The notes under the pieces are model-generated. The model was not told where the DNA came from, did not search any database, and saw only the letters and a program-made list of their open reading frames with translations. A DNA stretch of 64,000 bases from Actinomucor elegans (Eukaryota; Mucoromycota; Mucoromycetes; Mucorales; Mucoraceae). The stretch is taken from the NCBI GenBank assembly GCA_026027325.1, contig JAMSLZ010000001.1, positions 2,480,001 to 2,544,000 of the forward strand. Reading direction: 5' to 3'. A program made the position numbers and the translations under genes. How positions within the stretch are numbered: position 1 is the first letter of the stretch; every line of letters starts with the position of its first letter. Shown here in pieces: positions 1 to 11,738 of this stretch.

Positions 1-395
1 CTTCGGAATCTCCTGCACCTGAAACGATAATGGCGTCGGAAGTTTGTGGCATGAATTTAGCAGTGAAGATATTTGCACGGTGACCTACAAGATGTTGGTG
101 TATATTAACAGTAATTTCTTTGCCAACCTTACCTGTATCAATGGTTTCCACCAGCTTGTAGTTTTCAAAAGTTTGGTATATATTCAGTTTTGTATCATCA
201 GATCCAGTCAATAGCTTATCGCCTGTCATAGACCAGCTTCAAAAAAGATATACATATTAGCCGGAGGTTCTTTTTGTAATATCTGCTATTCACTTACTCT
301 AAAGTATTTACACAACCGGTATGTCCTCCAAGCTCTTTTTTGAGCGCCATATGTGATAGTGTAAATCTATCAGAATAAATTTGCTCATCTAACAT
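1..395 (-). CDS. WD40-repeat protein, DCAF6/WDTC1/iqw1-like (5' end only)
   Basis: The first two exons of a minus-strand gene are present and the rest lies beyond position 1. Exon 1 is 298-395 (ATG at 395) and exon 2 runs from 236 off the window; the intron 237-297 has a GTAAGT donor and AAG acceptor. The joined translation reads through GGHTGCVNTLDWSMTG, GSDDTKLNIY and GHRANIFTAKFMP, typical WD40 blades. The combination of a GCVNTL blade followed by HRANIF..KFMP is what I know from DCAF6/WDTC1 and S. pombe iqw1, substrate receptors of CUL4-DDB1 ubiquitin ligases. The exact subfamily is an inference because only about 110 codons are visible. Confidence 0.75.
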
Positions 396-2022
396 ATACC
401 ATTGTCAACTATTTCAGTTTTGGGGTATTTTTCTTAGTAACGAACCAAAAGGGTATTGCTGGACTCGCTTGAGGTTTCTAGGAGCTGCGTCTCCATATAT
501 TCTTCTTTCTCGAAGACATTTCTGTATATTGAGTGACATTTGTATTTGAAATAGTAAAAGAGTGAAATAAAACAACACAAAGGTGACGCAACTATTTTTC
601 TTTTTTTTTTTTTGCATGAATCGTTTCAGCCTATACTGCGCCGTTGTAGTTAATTTTGAGGATTTCTCACTTTTCCGTAAGCTTACTACCTTCCGCTCAA
701 ACTTATTCGCTGAAGAGTATACTTTAGAGATATTTCTTATATTTACATATGTTCAATATTTGATTCATATTTTGCTTTTTGACGGATCAAACTTGTCATC
801 TGCTCAAAATTCATATTTCAATTAACTATATACGAGTATAGCATATACCATCACACCATTGTTATATCATTAAATGTGTGTAAACTTTGATAAGATTAAC
901 ATTAGAAGAAATTTTTGTATTATGACAGTATCGCGTCAAAATGAAGAGAGGGACAATATTTCACATTGTAAATAGAAATTACCAACATTTTTATAATGCA
1001 AGTAATAAACAATTGGAGCGTCACCATTGCTGCCTTTTTTCCCTACATTTTCATTGGATGGCGATTATTGAACAAAGTAATGTATGCTCATGCATTGCCT
1101 TCCACCTGTTCCAATCGTCTTTTGCCGTTGGCTTTAATTCGATTACTGAATAAGAATAAAAATACAAATAATACATCTTAATAATACTTGTAGAAAATGT
1201 ACTTGTACATGGTGTAAGCATAGTTATCTATGTATTATTGAGTTTCTCGTTGTAGCATCAGGTTTCTGATTACTTGAAGAATAATTATCACTCCTACAAT
1301 TGTGAATGTAAAAAAAGTCAATCCAAATATGAGCTTATAGTTTCGAGTATACTCAATGAGAGACACCCATCAATTAACATTTCTGAATTATCATTATTTC
1401 CCTGAAAATATTTGAATTCTGAAAATTAGTTACAAAGGTACCGCTTTGAAATTTTTCATTTTGGGCATTTGTAGCTCTCTCAACCGATCTCCGTCCAAAT
1501 CCTCATTTGATTAATAGTTCGCGCTGGAAATAAGCTGTCGTTGTATGTACATTTTGTTTACAAGAACCATACAAGTAGTTATTATTAATGAACGGCAACA
1601 GATCACTTATATTCCATATAGATCATCCTTACCCATTTCTAGATCGTTCAGCTGATTTCAGTGAAAAAGCACGTTTGTTTATAACATGAATCTCAAGTTG
1701 TGGATTTTAACTATTCGCTATGAAGGTTTTTGGTATTAACAATGAAAATATATCGTTTTGGCCATTTAGCAAGCATAATCCACCTACAAGCTAGTAACAG
1801 CAGCAGTCCTGGTCCATTACTCTCCGATATCCAATCATAGCTACATGTAATTTAACCCTAAATTAAATGTCGAGGATTTAAGTAATCTTGCTCCGGCTAC
1901 AAACGCACTACAAAGTATTTCAATGCGTAAAATCTTCGGTACTTGAACCAAACTTTCAAACAAGACTCAATTCGTTTCGAACCCCCTTTTTCTAATTGAA
2001 ACAAAAATTATAATAATTAACC
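396..2022. other. Intergenic region, no supported gene
   Basis: This AT-rich stretch separates the divergent WD40 gene and VPS11. It contains only short ORFs. The one at 996-1181 (plus, 61 codons) encodes a hydrophobic helix-like segment (VTIAAFFPYIFIGW) and could be a small membrane protein, but no family is recognisable and no splice partner is obvious, so it is not called as a gene. The 600-613 T-tract is a simple homopolymer. Promoters of both flanking genes must lie here, but I see no diagnostic element. Confidence 0.5.
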
Positions 2023-5000
2023 ATGTCTTTAGCGCAATGGAGACAGTTTAACTTTTTTGATAAGCAGCAAACCTCAGATCCTGTGCAGAAAGGCAAATCA
2101 CCTGCTATATTTCAGGTAATATAACATCCTATTCACTCGCTTTTTAATTCTCATCTTGGTGTTAGAAACAAGATATATCAGTATTCGCGACAGGACGCGG
2201 GCATATTATTTTGGCAGATATCCTTTTTAATATAAAATGCTTGATCTAGCATATGTTTTATATTATCTTTAACAGTTCTTACATTCGGCAGGTAGTGTTT
2301 ATATCGTAGATCGTTCTTTCAAGACGCAAAAGTTCCTTGCTTATGACGGTGGACGCGTGACACATTTGAAGCAGCTGAAGCAAAAGAATGTGCTTGTCAC
2401 TGTGGGGGTGAGCCTTAGTTATGCTTTAGAATAACCGCCTTCATCAACTAATCAAGCGTATTATAGGAAGAAGATACAGTGTCTGGTATTCCAGTAGTAA
2501 AATTTTGGGATTTGGATGCTTTAAAGTCGAGTGCGATTGAAGTCAATGATGACATTATTGTACCTACCCTGCTTCGAACCATCAAGATTCAACATGGTGG
2601 AAAAACATATCCAGTAAAGTTAATATAGGCCATGATCAACTAGATACTCATATATCAATAGGTTTCAACATTTACTATACTAGAGAACATGTCACAACTG
2701 GCCATTGGCCTCGCTAACGGTGTCGTCATCTTGATCCGTGGTGATTTATCTAAAGACAAAACCACTAAGCAAAAAGTGATTTATGAAGGCGAAGAACCTA
2801 TTACTGGCCTCGGATTTCGTGAGCAAACCAAATCTACAATTTTGTTTATTGTCACTACCAGTCATATAATGTCTTATAATACAACTGCAGTCAAACCTAC
2901 TGTGGTAAGTAGTGTCAGATAATGTCTAACAGTATACTGTCGACTTACATATATATATATAGACAGTGTTGGATGAGCAAGGATGTGGATTAGGCTGCGC
3001 TGTCATGAACGATCAACAAGAGATGGTAGTGGGCCGCGATGAAGCCATTTACTTATATGACCCAACAGGCAGAGGACCTTGCTTCGCCTATGATACACCC
3101 AAATCTTCTTTGACTTGGTTCAAATCTAGTTATTTGGTTATTGTTTCACCTCCAGTCACAACGTCCACACAGCTCTCTAGTGGAGCGCGTGCTTCGCTCA
3201 ACTTTAATCCCAAACGCACATCGACTAATGAATTGACCAAAATTGCCATCTTTGACACAGCCAACAAGTTTGTTGCGTATGTAGGCACCTTTTTAGGCGG
3301 TATTCGTGGTATATTTTGTGAATGGAACTCCATTTGGGTTGTAGGCATGGATGGCAAGGTAAATCTTGTGATTGTTTCACTCTACATGGATTGACAGATA
3401 CTATATATATAGCTTTATCATTTGGATGAAAAAGATACACCCACCAAGTTGGAGATTCTGTTTAAATTAAATTTGTACGTGCTGGCCATCAACTTGGCTC
3501 ATATGCAAAAATATGATGATACCAGTATTGCCGAGATCTTTAAAAAATATGGTGATCATTTGTACAACAAGGGCGATTATGATGGGTCAATGGAACAGTA
3601 TATTCGAACTATTGGACAACTTGAGCCTTCTTATGTGATCCGAAAGGTACGTTTCATAAAAAAAAAAACAAGATTGCTTATACCTTGATAGTTTCTTGAC
3701 GCGCAAAGAATCTACAACTTGACAAGCTATTTGCAAGAATTGCATTCAAAAGGTTTAGCTAATGCGGATCATACTACACTTTTATTAAACTGCTACACCA
3801 AACTCAAGGACGTATCGCGTCTAGATCAGTTTATCAAGGTATAAATGGGCCTTTAATAATAGTGCTTCTCTAATTGACCTGTACAGACGGACACCGACTT
3901 GAACTTTGACTTGGAAACAGCTATCAGCGTATGCCGTCAAGCAGGCTACTTTGAGCATGCTGTCTATTTAGCCGAGAAGTTTCATGAACACAATTTGTAC
4001 CTTGACATTGTCATTGAAGACACACATCAATATGGTACTGCTTTGGAGTATATCCGTAGATTGAATTCTGGAGAGGCGGAAAAAAATCTGCAGAAGTATA
4101 GTAAAACGTTGCTTTGCCATTTACCACAAGAGACCACTGAGCTACTCATTGAACTATGCACGGGATCACTCAGTTCATCTGGAAGTAATAGCAGTAGTGA
4201 TACGGCTACGGCTAAAGCTGCACTCAACAACCTGCCATTTAGCAATTCGACTGATGCCATTGAACCTCCCATCACGAAAAGCAAACGATCAAGCCAAAAT
4301 ATACCATCACCACGCAAATTTATGCCTGCGTTTGTTGATCGTCCTGACTGTCTGACACAGTTTTTAGAAGCAATCTATGACACATTGTGGGGAAACTCCA
4401 CTAAAACATTCTCTATCTCTGAGCAAGAGGAGCGTAAAACTATTTGGAATACGCTGTTGGAGCTGTATTTGATGGAGAATACGAGACAAGTACGACAAAA
4501 GGCATTGGCGTTGCTGAAGGATGATACTGTCGCTTATGATACCAACCAAGCGCTTGTGCTTTGTCAATTGAAGCAGTTTGATGAAGGTATTGTCTATTTA
4601 TATGAAAAGACAGGAATGTATAAGGATATCTTGAGATATTGGATGGAGAAAGGCGGTACAGATCGTGTTATTGAAGGTGTTCGAAAATATGGGTAAGAAG
4701 CCATGTTTTGTTTCAAAAAAGAGATATTTACATAGCAATAGACCCAAGGATCCCTCATTATATCCAATGGTGTTGACTTATTTTAGCTCAACATCTGAAG
4801 TCATGGCAAAATCGACTCAAGAGTTATTGTCTGTCATGAAACATATTGATGAAAAGGATTTATTACCTCCTATCCAAGTAGTTCAAGCCTTGTCAAGATC
4901 CAATGTTGCGACTATTGGTTTGTTAAAAGACTATATTGGAAAAAAGATTGAACATGAGCGTAGAGAATTGAAACAGAATGAGGAATTGATTGCAAGCTAT

Positions 5001-5456
5001 CGAGAAGAAACTGAAAAGAGAAGAAAAGAGATCGAAGAGTTACAAACAAGGTGAGTCATAGAAATAGAGTTAAAGAAGGTATCACTCATCCACTGTCGAA
5101 CAGTGCTCGTATTTTCCAAGTTCAAAAATGTACCGGGTGTGAAGGTAACCTTGATCTACCTGCTATTCATTTCTTGTGCAGACATTCTTTCCATCAACGG
5201 TAAGCTCAAATAATATCAAGATATTATAAGCATACTAAATAGTGATTATACTAGTTGCCTTGGTGATAATGACCGAGAATGTCCTCAGTGTGCTATCCAG
5301 CATCGTATGATCAGCGAGATCAGGCGTACACAGGAAGCCAATGCAGATAGACATGAACTCTTCTTTGATCAATTGGATCATGAAGAAGATGGGTTCGAAG
5401 TCATTGCTGATTACTTCTCCAAGAATACCATGGCTTTTGCCAAACTTATTGATTAG
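2023..5456 (+). CDS. VPS11: Vacuolar protein sorting-associated protein 11 (HOPS/CORVET subunit, RING-H2)
   Basis: Twelve exons can be joined in one frame: 2023-2115, 2166-2217, 2283-2407, 2467-2613, 2662-2904, 2963-3358, 3413-3646, 3692-3838, 3887-4692, 4742-5050, 5104-5199 and 5255-5456, giving 949 residues, the family's usual size. The N-terminal third is a beta-propeller (ATGRGHIILADSAGSVYIVDR), the middle is clathrin-heavy-chain-like helical repeats, and a coiled segment (EERRELKQNEE-type) precedes a C-terminal RING at about residues 858-896 with the pattern CxGC..C.H..H..C..CPQC. VPS11 is the shared core subunit of HOPS and CORVET tethering complexes at vacuoles and endosomes. Intron 2 is an AT-AC intron (separate entry); the other introns are GT-AG. 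The start was chosen because exon 1 begins MSLAQWRQFNFFD, as in homologues. Confidence 0.93.
2218..2282 (+). other. U12-type AT-AC intron in VPS11
   Basis: This 65-bp intron begins ATATCCTTTTT, an exact match to the U12 5' splice-site consensus ATATCCTT. It ends TTAC after a branch-like ATCTTTAAC whose A lies about 10 nt from the 3' end. The exon before ends in a single G and the exon after starts with ATTCGG; joining them restores D-S-A-G-S-V-Y, the conserved propeller strand of VPS11. No GT donor or in-frame AG choice in this stretch gives a plausible protein. AT-AC introns are removed by the minor spliceosome, whose components are known from Rhizopus/Phycomyces-type fungi. Confidence 0.88.
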
Positions 5457-6573
5457 TTAGATTCTTAATTTTCTGATTCATAGAATCAAGTGAATATTAA
5501 ATACTGTTTGCTTTACCAAATGACGTGTTTGCTAATTGTTTGATCTGTTATGTCTATTTTTCCCAAATTTTATTATCAGTCCTCACATGAGTCGGTTAAA
5601 AGAGATATTGGGCATGATAAGTATAATTATTCAAAGTTTTCGGCATAAAAAGGTTCTAATTAGTCTTTCGCCCCTTGGATCTATCTTGTGCAATCTCTTA
5701 AACCATGATCAGCAATGTTACAGTTGCATGAAATTCATACATAATTGCTAAAGTTACTACAAATCCCATATGTACGTAGTGCACACATGTCGGATAAGAA
5801 CTGACCAACATATGATAAGATTTACGCTTGCTAATATTTATTGCTATATGACTACAGGTACATATAACAGAAATCAGGTACAGAGCATTAGAAGCATTGA
5901 TCCATAGCCGGATATCACGTAAGGATAATCAAAACACCATTCATTATTCGATTACTAAAGTTCTGCTTTGTCATAGAATAATTATAAAAGAACTATGCAA
6001 CTCTCGATTTTAACAAATCGCTTGCTTATTTGATTTACTATAAACAAATACGAATAACCTGCGCTTACCAAGCTTCAGCACTTCTTTTTGGTGTGTCTTT
6101 ATTAAAAGTGATTGTCAAATATGGAAAGAACGGTCAAAATGAGACAAACGAAAAGAAGAAAAATCAGGTTGTTTTGAATTCTGGGAGGCAAACAAAATTG
6201 TCTTATAAGGTTGTGAATAAGCGGTGTTTAATGCCTTTCAAAATCATTAAAACTATCCCGAATTTTTTTGGATCACACAGGATCAAATGTAGGACTATGA
6301 ATGATTAAACAGGCAAATGCTGAGTGTTATAATACCGTTAAATCGATCGATTACTAACCTATAAGGTCTACTAGCATAGCAACAAGAAGGCAACCAAATT
6401 TCGGATGACGGATAAATCTATCCCATCGACCCTGGTTGCCCAAAGCAACGGCTGTCATCTTTTAAAATCCGCTATGTCAGTCTTTTGGCTTGCATACAAA
6501 AGAAATGGGCCCACAAATCTCGACCTTCTCGAGCTTCTTTCTCTTTAAACAACCCCCCCTCTCCTAATCAAAC
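5457..6573. other. Intergenic region, VPS11 to COX15
   Basis: No supported gene. Short plus-strand ORFs at 5536-5751 and 6030-6308 lack any recognisable domain, splice context or compositional bias. Just upstream of COX15 (about 6515-6573) the sequence becomes pyrimidine-rich (TTTCTCTTTAAACAACCCCCCCTCTCC), a common fungal 5' leader feature. Confidence 0.5.
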
Positions 6574-8011
6574 ATGATCCGAACAGCCATTGGCAGATCA
6601 TTACAAGGCATAAGTCGTTTGGCTCGACCTTGTCAAGCTACTGCGATGAGGTCCCTGCACAATACTAGCTTTCGCCCTTCATTACTGAAAAAGCAACCAT
6701 TCTTACAATACAAACAAACGATACAATCTCGGTTCATGACTTCTACTAGCACTAGTGCCGAGGCAGCTTCAGCTGCGGCCATTGCTTCGAAACAAGTATC
6801 CAAACCCGCTGTGGCATATTGGCTTTACTTTAATGCCGGCATGGTATTTGCCATTGTCGTAGTAGGTGGATTGACACGTTTGACAGAAAGTGGATTATCA
6901 ATCACCGAGTGGAACGTGATTTCAGGCATGAAGCCACCTCGTTCTGAGGCAGAATGGATCGAAGAATTTGAAAAGTACAAGCAGTATCCTGAATACAAGC
7001 TGTAAGTTTCAAATTGTGTATTATTTGTTCAGGGCAGAGGCTTAACTATCCCTTATAGGTTGAATCGCCATATGACACTTGAAGAGTTTAAAAACATCTT
7101 TTACTGGGAATGGTCTCACCGTATGATTGGAAGATTCATTGGTGCCTCTTTCATCTTGCCTGGGTTGTATTTTGCTTCGCGTGGACACATGTCAAAACGC
7201 GTTGCCAAGCAAACCTTTGGTATTACTTGTCTTTTGGGTTTCCAGGTAAGAATCAGTCTGCGTTTTAGCGAAGTGTGTATATTGAGATTTTCAACTATAG
7301 GGTTTCATGGGTTGGTATATGGTTAAATCAGGTCTTTCAGAAGCTTTATTGAAAGAGCCTGGAGCTGTTCCTCGTGTCAGCCAATATCGTCTTACTGCTC
7401 ATTTGGCCACCGCTGTTGCCATTTATGCCAGCACCTTGTTTGTCGCATCAGACATTATCCGACAAAACAAGCTTGCCTCTGGTCAATTCTCTAGCATTTC
7501 CGCACTCAATAACCCTGTTCTCAAGCGTTTCCGTATAGCTACACATAGTCTTGGTGCCCTGATGCTCATTACTGTCTTTTCTGGCGGTTTAGTGGCTGGT
7601 CTCGATGCAGGTATGATCTATAACGAATTCCCTTTCATGGGTGAATCTATCATGCCTCCTGTCGCAGAACTCTGGAACGATCATTTCACCAAGCCCTCAG
7701 ATCAAGGTAAATGGCGTAACTTGCTGGAAAACCCTACCACCGTTCAATTTGATCATCGTACCTTGGCTGAAACTACAGCCACATTGACTACCGCCTTATG
7801 GCTGTATTCACGCAAACTGCCCTTACCTAAGAATGTACGTTTGGCCGTGAATACAATGATGGGCGCTGTTGTGGTACAGGTTACCTTGGGTATCTCGACA
7901 TTGATTTATATGGTGCCAATTGAATTGGCTGCAGCACATCAAGCAGGTGCATTGGCTTTGTTAACATCCAACTTTTGGCTGATTCATGCTCTTAAACGTG
8001 TGCCTGTTTAA
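6574..8011 (+). CDS. COX15: Heme A synthase COX15, mitochondrial
   Basis: Three exons (6574-7001, 7059-7245, 7301-8011) encode 441 residues. The first 60 or so are Arg/Ser/Gln-rich and lack acidic residues, as expected of a mitochondrial presequence. Then follow family signatures: [51 protein letters not shown] (heme-ligand His), [16 protein letters not shown] and [11 protein letters not shown], with about eight membrane segments. COX15 oxidises the C8 methyl of heme O to make heme A for cytochrome c oxidase in the inner membrane. All conserved histidines that I can recognise are present, and the length is normal for fungi. Confidence 0.95.
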
Positions 8012-8132
8012 TTTAATAGTTTCTAATAAGTGTACAATGAAATAGACTTTAATGATTTTTTTTTTTGAAAAAAAAAAGAGGCGGTGGTTTTACAAAAGAC
8101 GAGTATTATATGATATTAGTATTATGGATGGA

Positions 8133-11100
8133 TTATAAGAAGCGAGCTAATTCACTTGAACTGATGTTTAACTCGGGTGAATGCGTGTTCAAGTGACGGA
8201 TGAGTTCAAGCAAGGTAGTTCTTGAAGTTTCTTTCAGTTGATCTTGATCTGAAAGCACTTGAGCAAAAATGTGAAGGAACTGAGGCAAGTGGGCAAAAAC
8301 CTACAAGTACAATGAATTAGTATGAATGTTTCACATAGACATAAATAACTTACAAATGGATTTTGATGGTTGAACAAGTGGAAAATACAATCAAAGACAG
8401 GTTGATTTTCCTCAAAATCTGCCTTTAAAGGTAATGCCTGTGTCAAAGTAGGCAAAACTTGGTCTAAAGGCACGGCATCTGGATGAGCCAAGATTAGACG
8501 AGCTACAGCACCAGCAGCATTATCGACAGTATTGGGAAGTGTTTGGTTATTGAACAAGGGAGACAAAGCAGTCAATAATTGGCCGTAATGAGGGCTCAAG
8601 TCAACTTGTGAGTGGATTGTCAAACAACCCAAAGCAAAAGCAGCATTGCTGCGTACCAACTCATCTTCATCACCACAAGCCTTGACGAAAATAGTCATTA
8701 AACGCTCAGTATGAGGTGTGATGGCAGATTTTAAACCACCAATGCATTCACCCAAACAGCCAACAGCCATAGCACGCTCAGTTTGAGATTTGGTAGGCTT
8801 GTAGTATTTGCAAATCAAAGGCATATAAACTTCAAAATACTTGGAGAAATCGGGACCCACAGTTTCGCAAAGAGCAGCGACTAAATCACCAGCAGAAGTG
8901 ATCAACAAAGACTCGCTTTCCAAGTCGTCATCCTCTTCATCATAATCGCCATCATCAAAGGCTTGTTGACAAATAGATTTCTTTTGGAAGATCTCCAAAA
9001 GATTATGAGCGATATCTTCGAGAGTATCTGATATAAGAATGGGGCCCATAAGACGCAAGGCAGTGACAAATTCTTGACAAGTTTGAGATACGACTTGGCG
9101 ATTGTCTTCTTCTTTCCATAACTCCAAAGTCATGGGAATCACAGTATTGATGAGACTGGTTACGTTTTCATGAACAGCATATGTAGCAGGGACACCAACG
9201 GTCCAAGGTGAAGGATTAGACATGACATAGAAAGTCTTAAGGAAAGTAAACAAGCTTTGCATGGCAGATTTGCGTACACCATCATAGAGATGACTTGTCA
9301 ATTTTTGAAGCTCCAACAGAGAAGCATCAACATACGGTAAAAAGTGAGACTTTGTATTGGCAAACAATTCACCCAAAGCATCAACAGCAAATTCTTTTTC
9401 GTCAGCAATAGCCGAGTTAAAGTTGAAGTTTTCGAAATCATCATCATCTTCATCATCCTCCATATCATGGTAATTGCCTGTAGTTAAGTCTACCTCATCT
9501 TCCAAAACAGCGTCATTCTTTTCTTCAGCCTTACAAGACACCAATAACTCGGGAACCACAGTAGGTAAATAAGCTGCAAACTCTTCACCAAAGACGCGAG
9601 CTAAATTGGAAAACAAAGCAAAGGCACATTCGCGTAAACGAGGACTATCCAACTGCAATTGCTCAACAGCCAACACCATTAGATTCTGTACATAAGGACG
9701 GAACACTTCAGCACCTACGGCTTCAGCGATAGAACCTGCAGTATCTGTAGCTACACCTCGCAACAATTGTTCATCTGCACTCTCCTTCATCGACATTAGT
9801 TGTATGATACGAGGCAAAACTTGAGCAAAATAAGGCTGGAAGGCTTCACCGGCAGCATGAGCAGCACTACCAATAGCAGCAATCACTGTAGCTCTTGTTT
9901 CTGTCTCAGTAGCATGATCCAATAATTGCAACAGTTTTTCCATCAGCATGGGCAAATACTGCAAGATATCGGCGCCTAAGCCTTCTAAAATAGCATCCAA
10001 TGCATTACAGGCATGTTTGGTGACCTGTACTTGTGTAGTATCGTTCATCAAATGGAATACCAAGGGCAAAAGTACTTGGTGATGTTCAGAGATATCAGCA
10101 GGCATTTCTTCAGCCAAACAACCCAAGGCCATGCAGGCAGCGCGACGTACAACTACCTCGGGATCTTGGAGACCTGTGCAAACCAAAGGCAACAGCTCAG
10201 AGAGCTTGTTGGCAATAATGTCAGTGCAGCCTTCTACAGTGACAGCAAAGGCCATCATGGATGCTTTGCGATAGTTGGGGTTTGGGTTTTGGATGTAGTT
10301 GAGAACGAACGGCATGACGATGGGAAATACTTGTTGAGGAGGTATATTAGTAGCTAAAGCATTGAGAACCTTGTAAGCAAGCTAAAACAAAAGAAAATAT
10401 GAGTTGTTGTGTGAAAGAAATAGATGCATGAAACTTACACGAGAGGCAGAATCTTCATCTGCATCTTCGGGATCTTCTTCTGTACCGATAGGCATTAATC
10501 TTTCTACAATATGACCAACCAGCTTCAAGTGTCTAATCTTGTTTTGCTTACTAGTAGAAACCGTTAGTATGTAAGACCATATCATACTATGAATAATGAC
10601 TTACTAGACAGCTGCCCACATCAAGAAGGATAAAGCGAAAACACGAAGATTTTCATCTAATTCGCGATTGGAACCAATGGTCAAGAAAAAGTCGATCAAT
10701 TGGGCCAAGTGATCGTTCAACAAGGGTGCATCCTGTTGTAAACATGTTCAGTACAAATGTGATTTGTTAGCTGTTGTTACTTGCCAGCATCAACATAGTA
10801 TCAAAGACTTCAAAAATTTGAGCAGCATTTTCCTCATCGGAATCCTTGATACATTGTTCCAACACATTGACCATACTAGGGATGATTGCCTTGAACATTT
10901 TCTAGTAGCTCCTGTCAGTTTAGGTGTTTCTCTATATGTCTATACTTACAATGGTGGGTTTATCTTCACTATCAACAAATTCGGATAGTTTGCCCAACAC
11001 TAATACGGTTGTGATTCTCACCGACTTACTCTCGGGGTCTACAATCATCTTGTTGAACAACTCAAATAATGATCCAGTATTGTTCATGAAGAAATCGGCA

Positions 11101-11738
11101 GCAACTTCAAATAATGTATACAAGCAGTAGATACCCACTTCACGATGGCCTGGGTTGGCACTAGCACATGATTCCTGTAAAAAGTTCATAAGTGCAGGCC
11201 ATTTTTCATCTGGCAAATCGATACTGGCTACCGAAGAGATAACGCGAGCAATCGAGTGACGAACAGCTTCACTAAGAAAGAGATGTTTAGTTTGTTTGTT
11301 TTTTAAATAAATAAAAAAGAGGCGCGTTGAAGCTTAGTACTTTTGTTCGTTGAGAGAAATAGTCAAAAGTTGGGCTCTCAAGTTGACTTTGATGGCTTCT
11401 TGGATTTGAGACCACCACTTGCTGACACGTTTACGCAACTCGACAGCGGCCAACTGACGCACTTGGAAATGAGGAGATCGGGCTATGATCTCGACGAGTG
11501 CAGGAACGCAGTCTGAAGAAGCATAGTACTGAGTGTTTAAAGCCGAGGTGGCCTAATAAAAAGGGTGTTAGAAAATAAGGTAGAATAGGACAAGATAACT
11601 TACAGTGCGAATAGTTTCCGAGTCCTGAGCCTGAGCAAGTTTGGTTAACAGGTCGTCGAGGCCTGCGAGAAATTGCTAGCCGAGAAACCAGTTAATAGCG
11701 CAAAACGAGAGCTTTCTAAAGATGTATCTTACCTCCAT
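8133..11738 (-). CDS. KAP123: Karyopherin-beta, Kap123/importin-4 type
   Basis: Nine exons on the minus strand: 11733-11738 (just ATGGAG), 11604-11675, 11341-11552, 10950-11271, 10785-10901, 10605-10732, 10439-10550, 8354-10381 and 8133-8300, together 1054 residues. The protein is a chain of HEAT repeats (VRRAACMALGCLAEEM, VQVTKHACNALDAIL). The N-terminal FQVRQLAAVELRKRVSKWW is characteristic of Kap123/IPO4. Two acidic loops (around DMEDDEDDDD and DDGDYDEEDDD) fit cargo-binding acidic insertions. Kap123 imports ribosomal proteins and histones H3/H4 through nuclear pores. Importin-5 is a less likely alternative. The initiator exon of six bases and a GC-AG intron (separate entry) are unusual. 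The gene converges with COX15. Confidence 0.9.
10733..10784 (-). other. GC-AG intron in the KAP123 gene
   Basis: On the minus strand the intron begins GCAAGTAAC, the classical GC-donor consensus, and ends ACAACAG. With the GC donor the upstream exon is 117 nt (39 codons) and the next exon starts GATGCACCC in frame (DAPLLNDHL). Using the GT three bases further in adds four bases and breaks the frame. A branch-like GCTAAC lies inside. Confidence 0.8.

Noticed and set aside
414..825. Two opposite small ORFs near 414-617 and 583-825
   Set aside because: AT-driven, Phe/Lys homopolymer at the overlap, no motif, no splice context; position fits the divergent promoter region.
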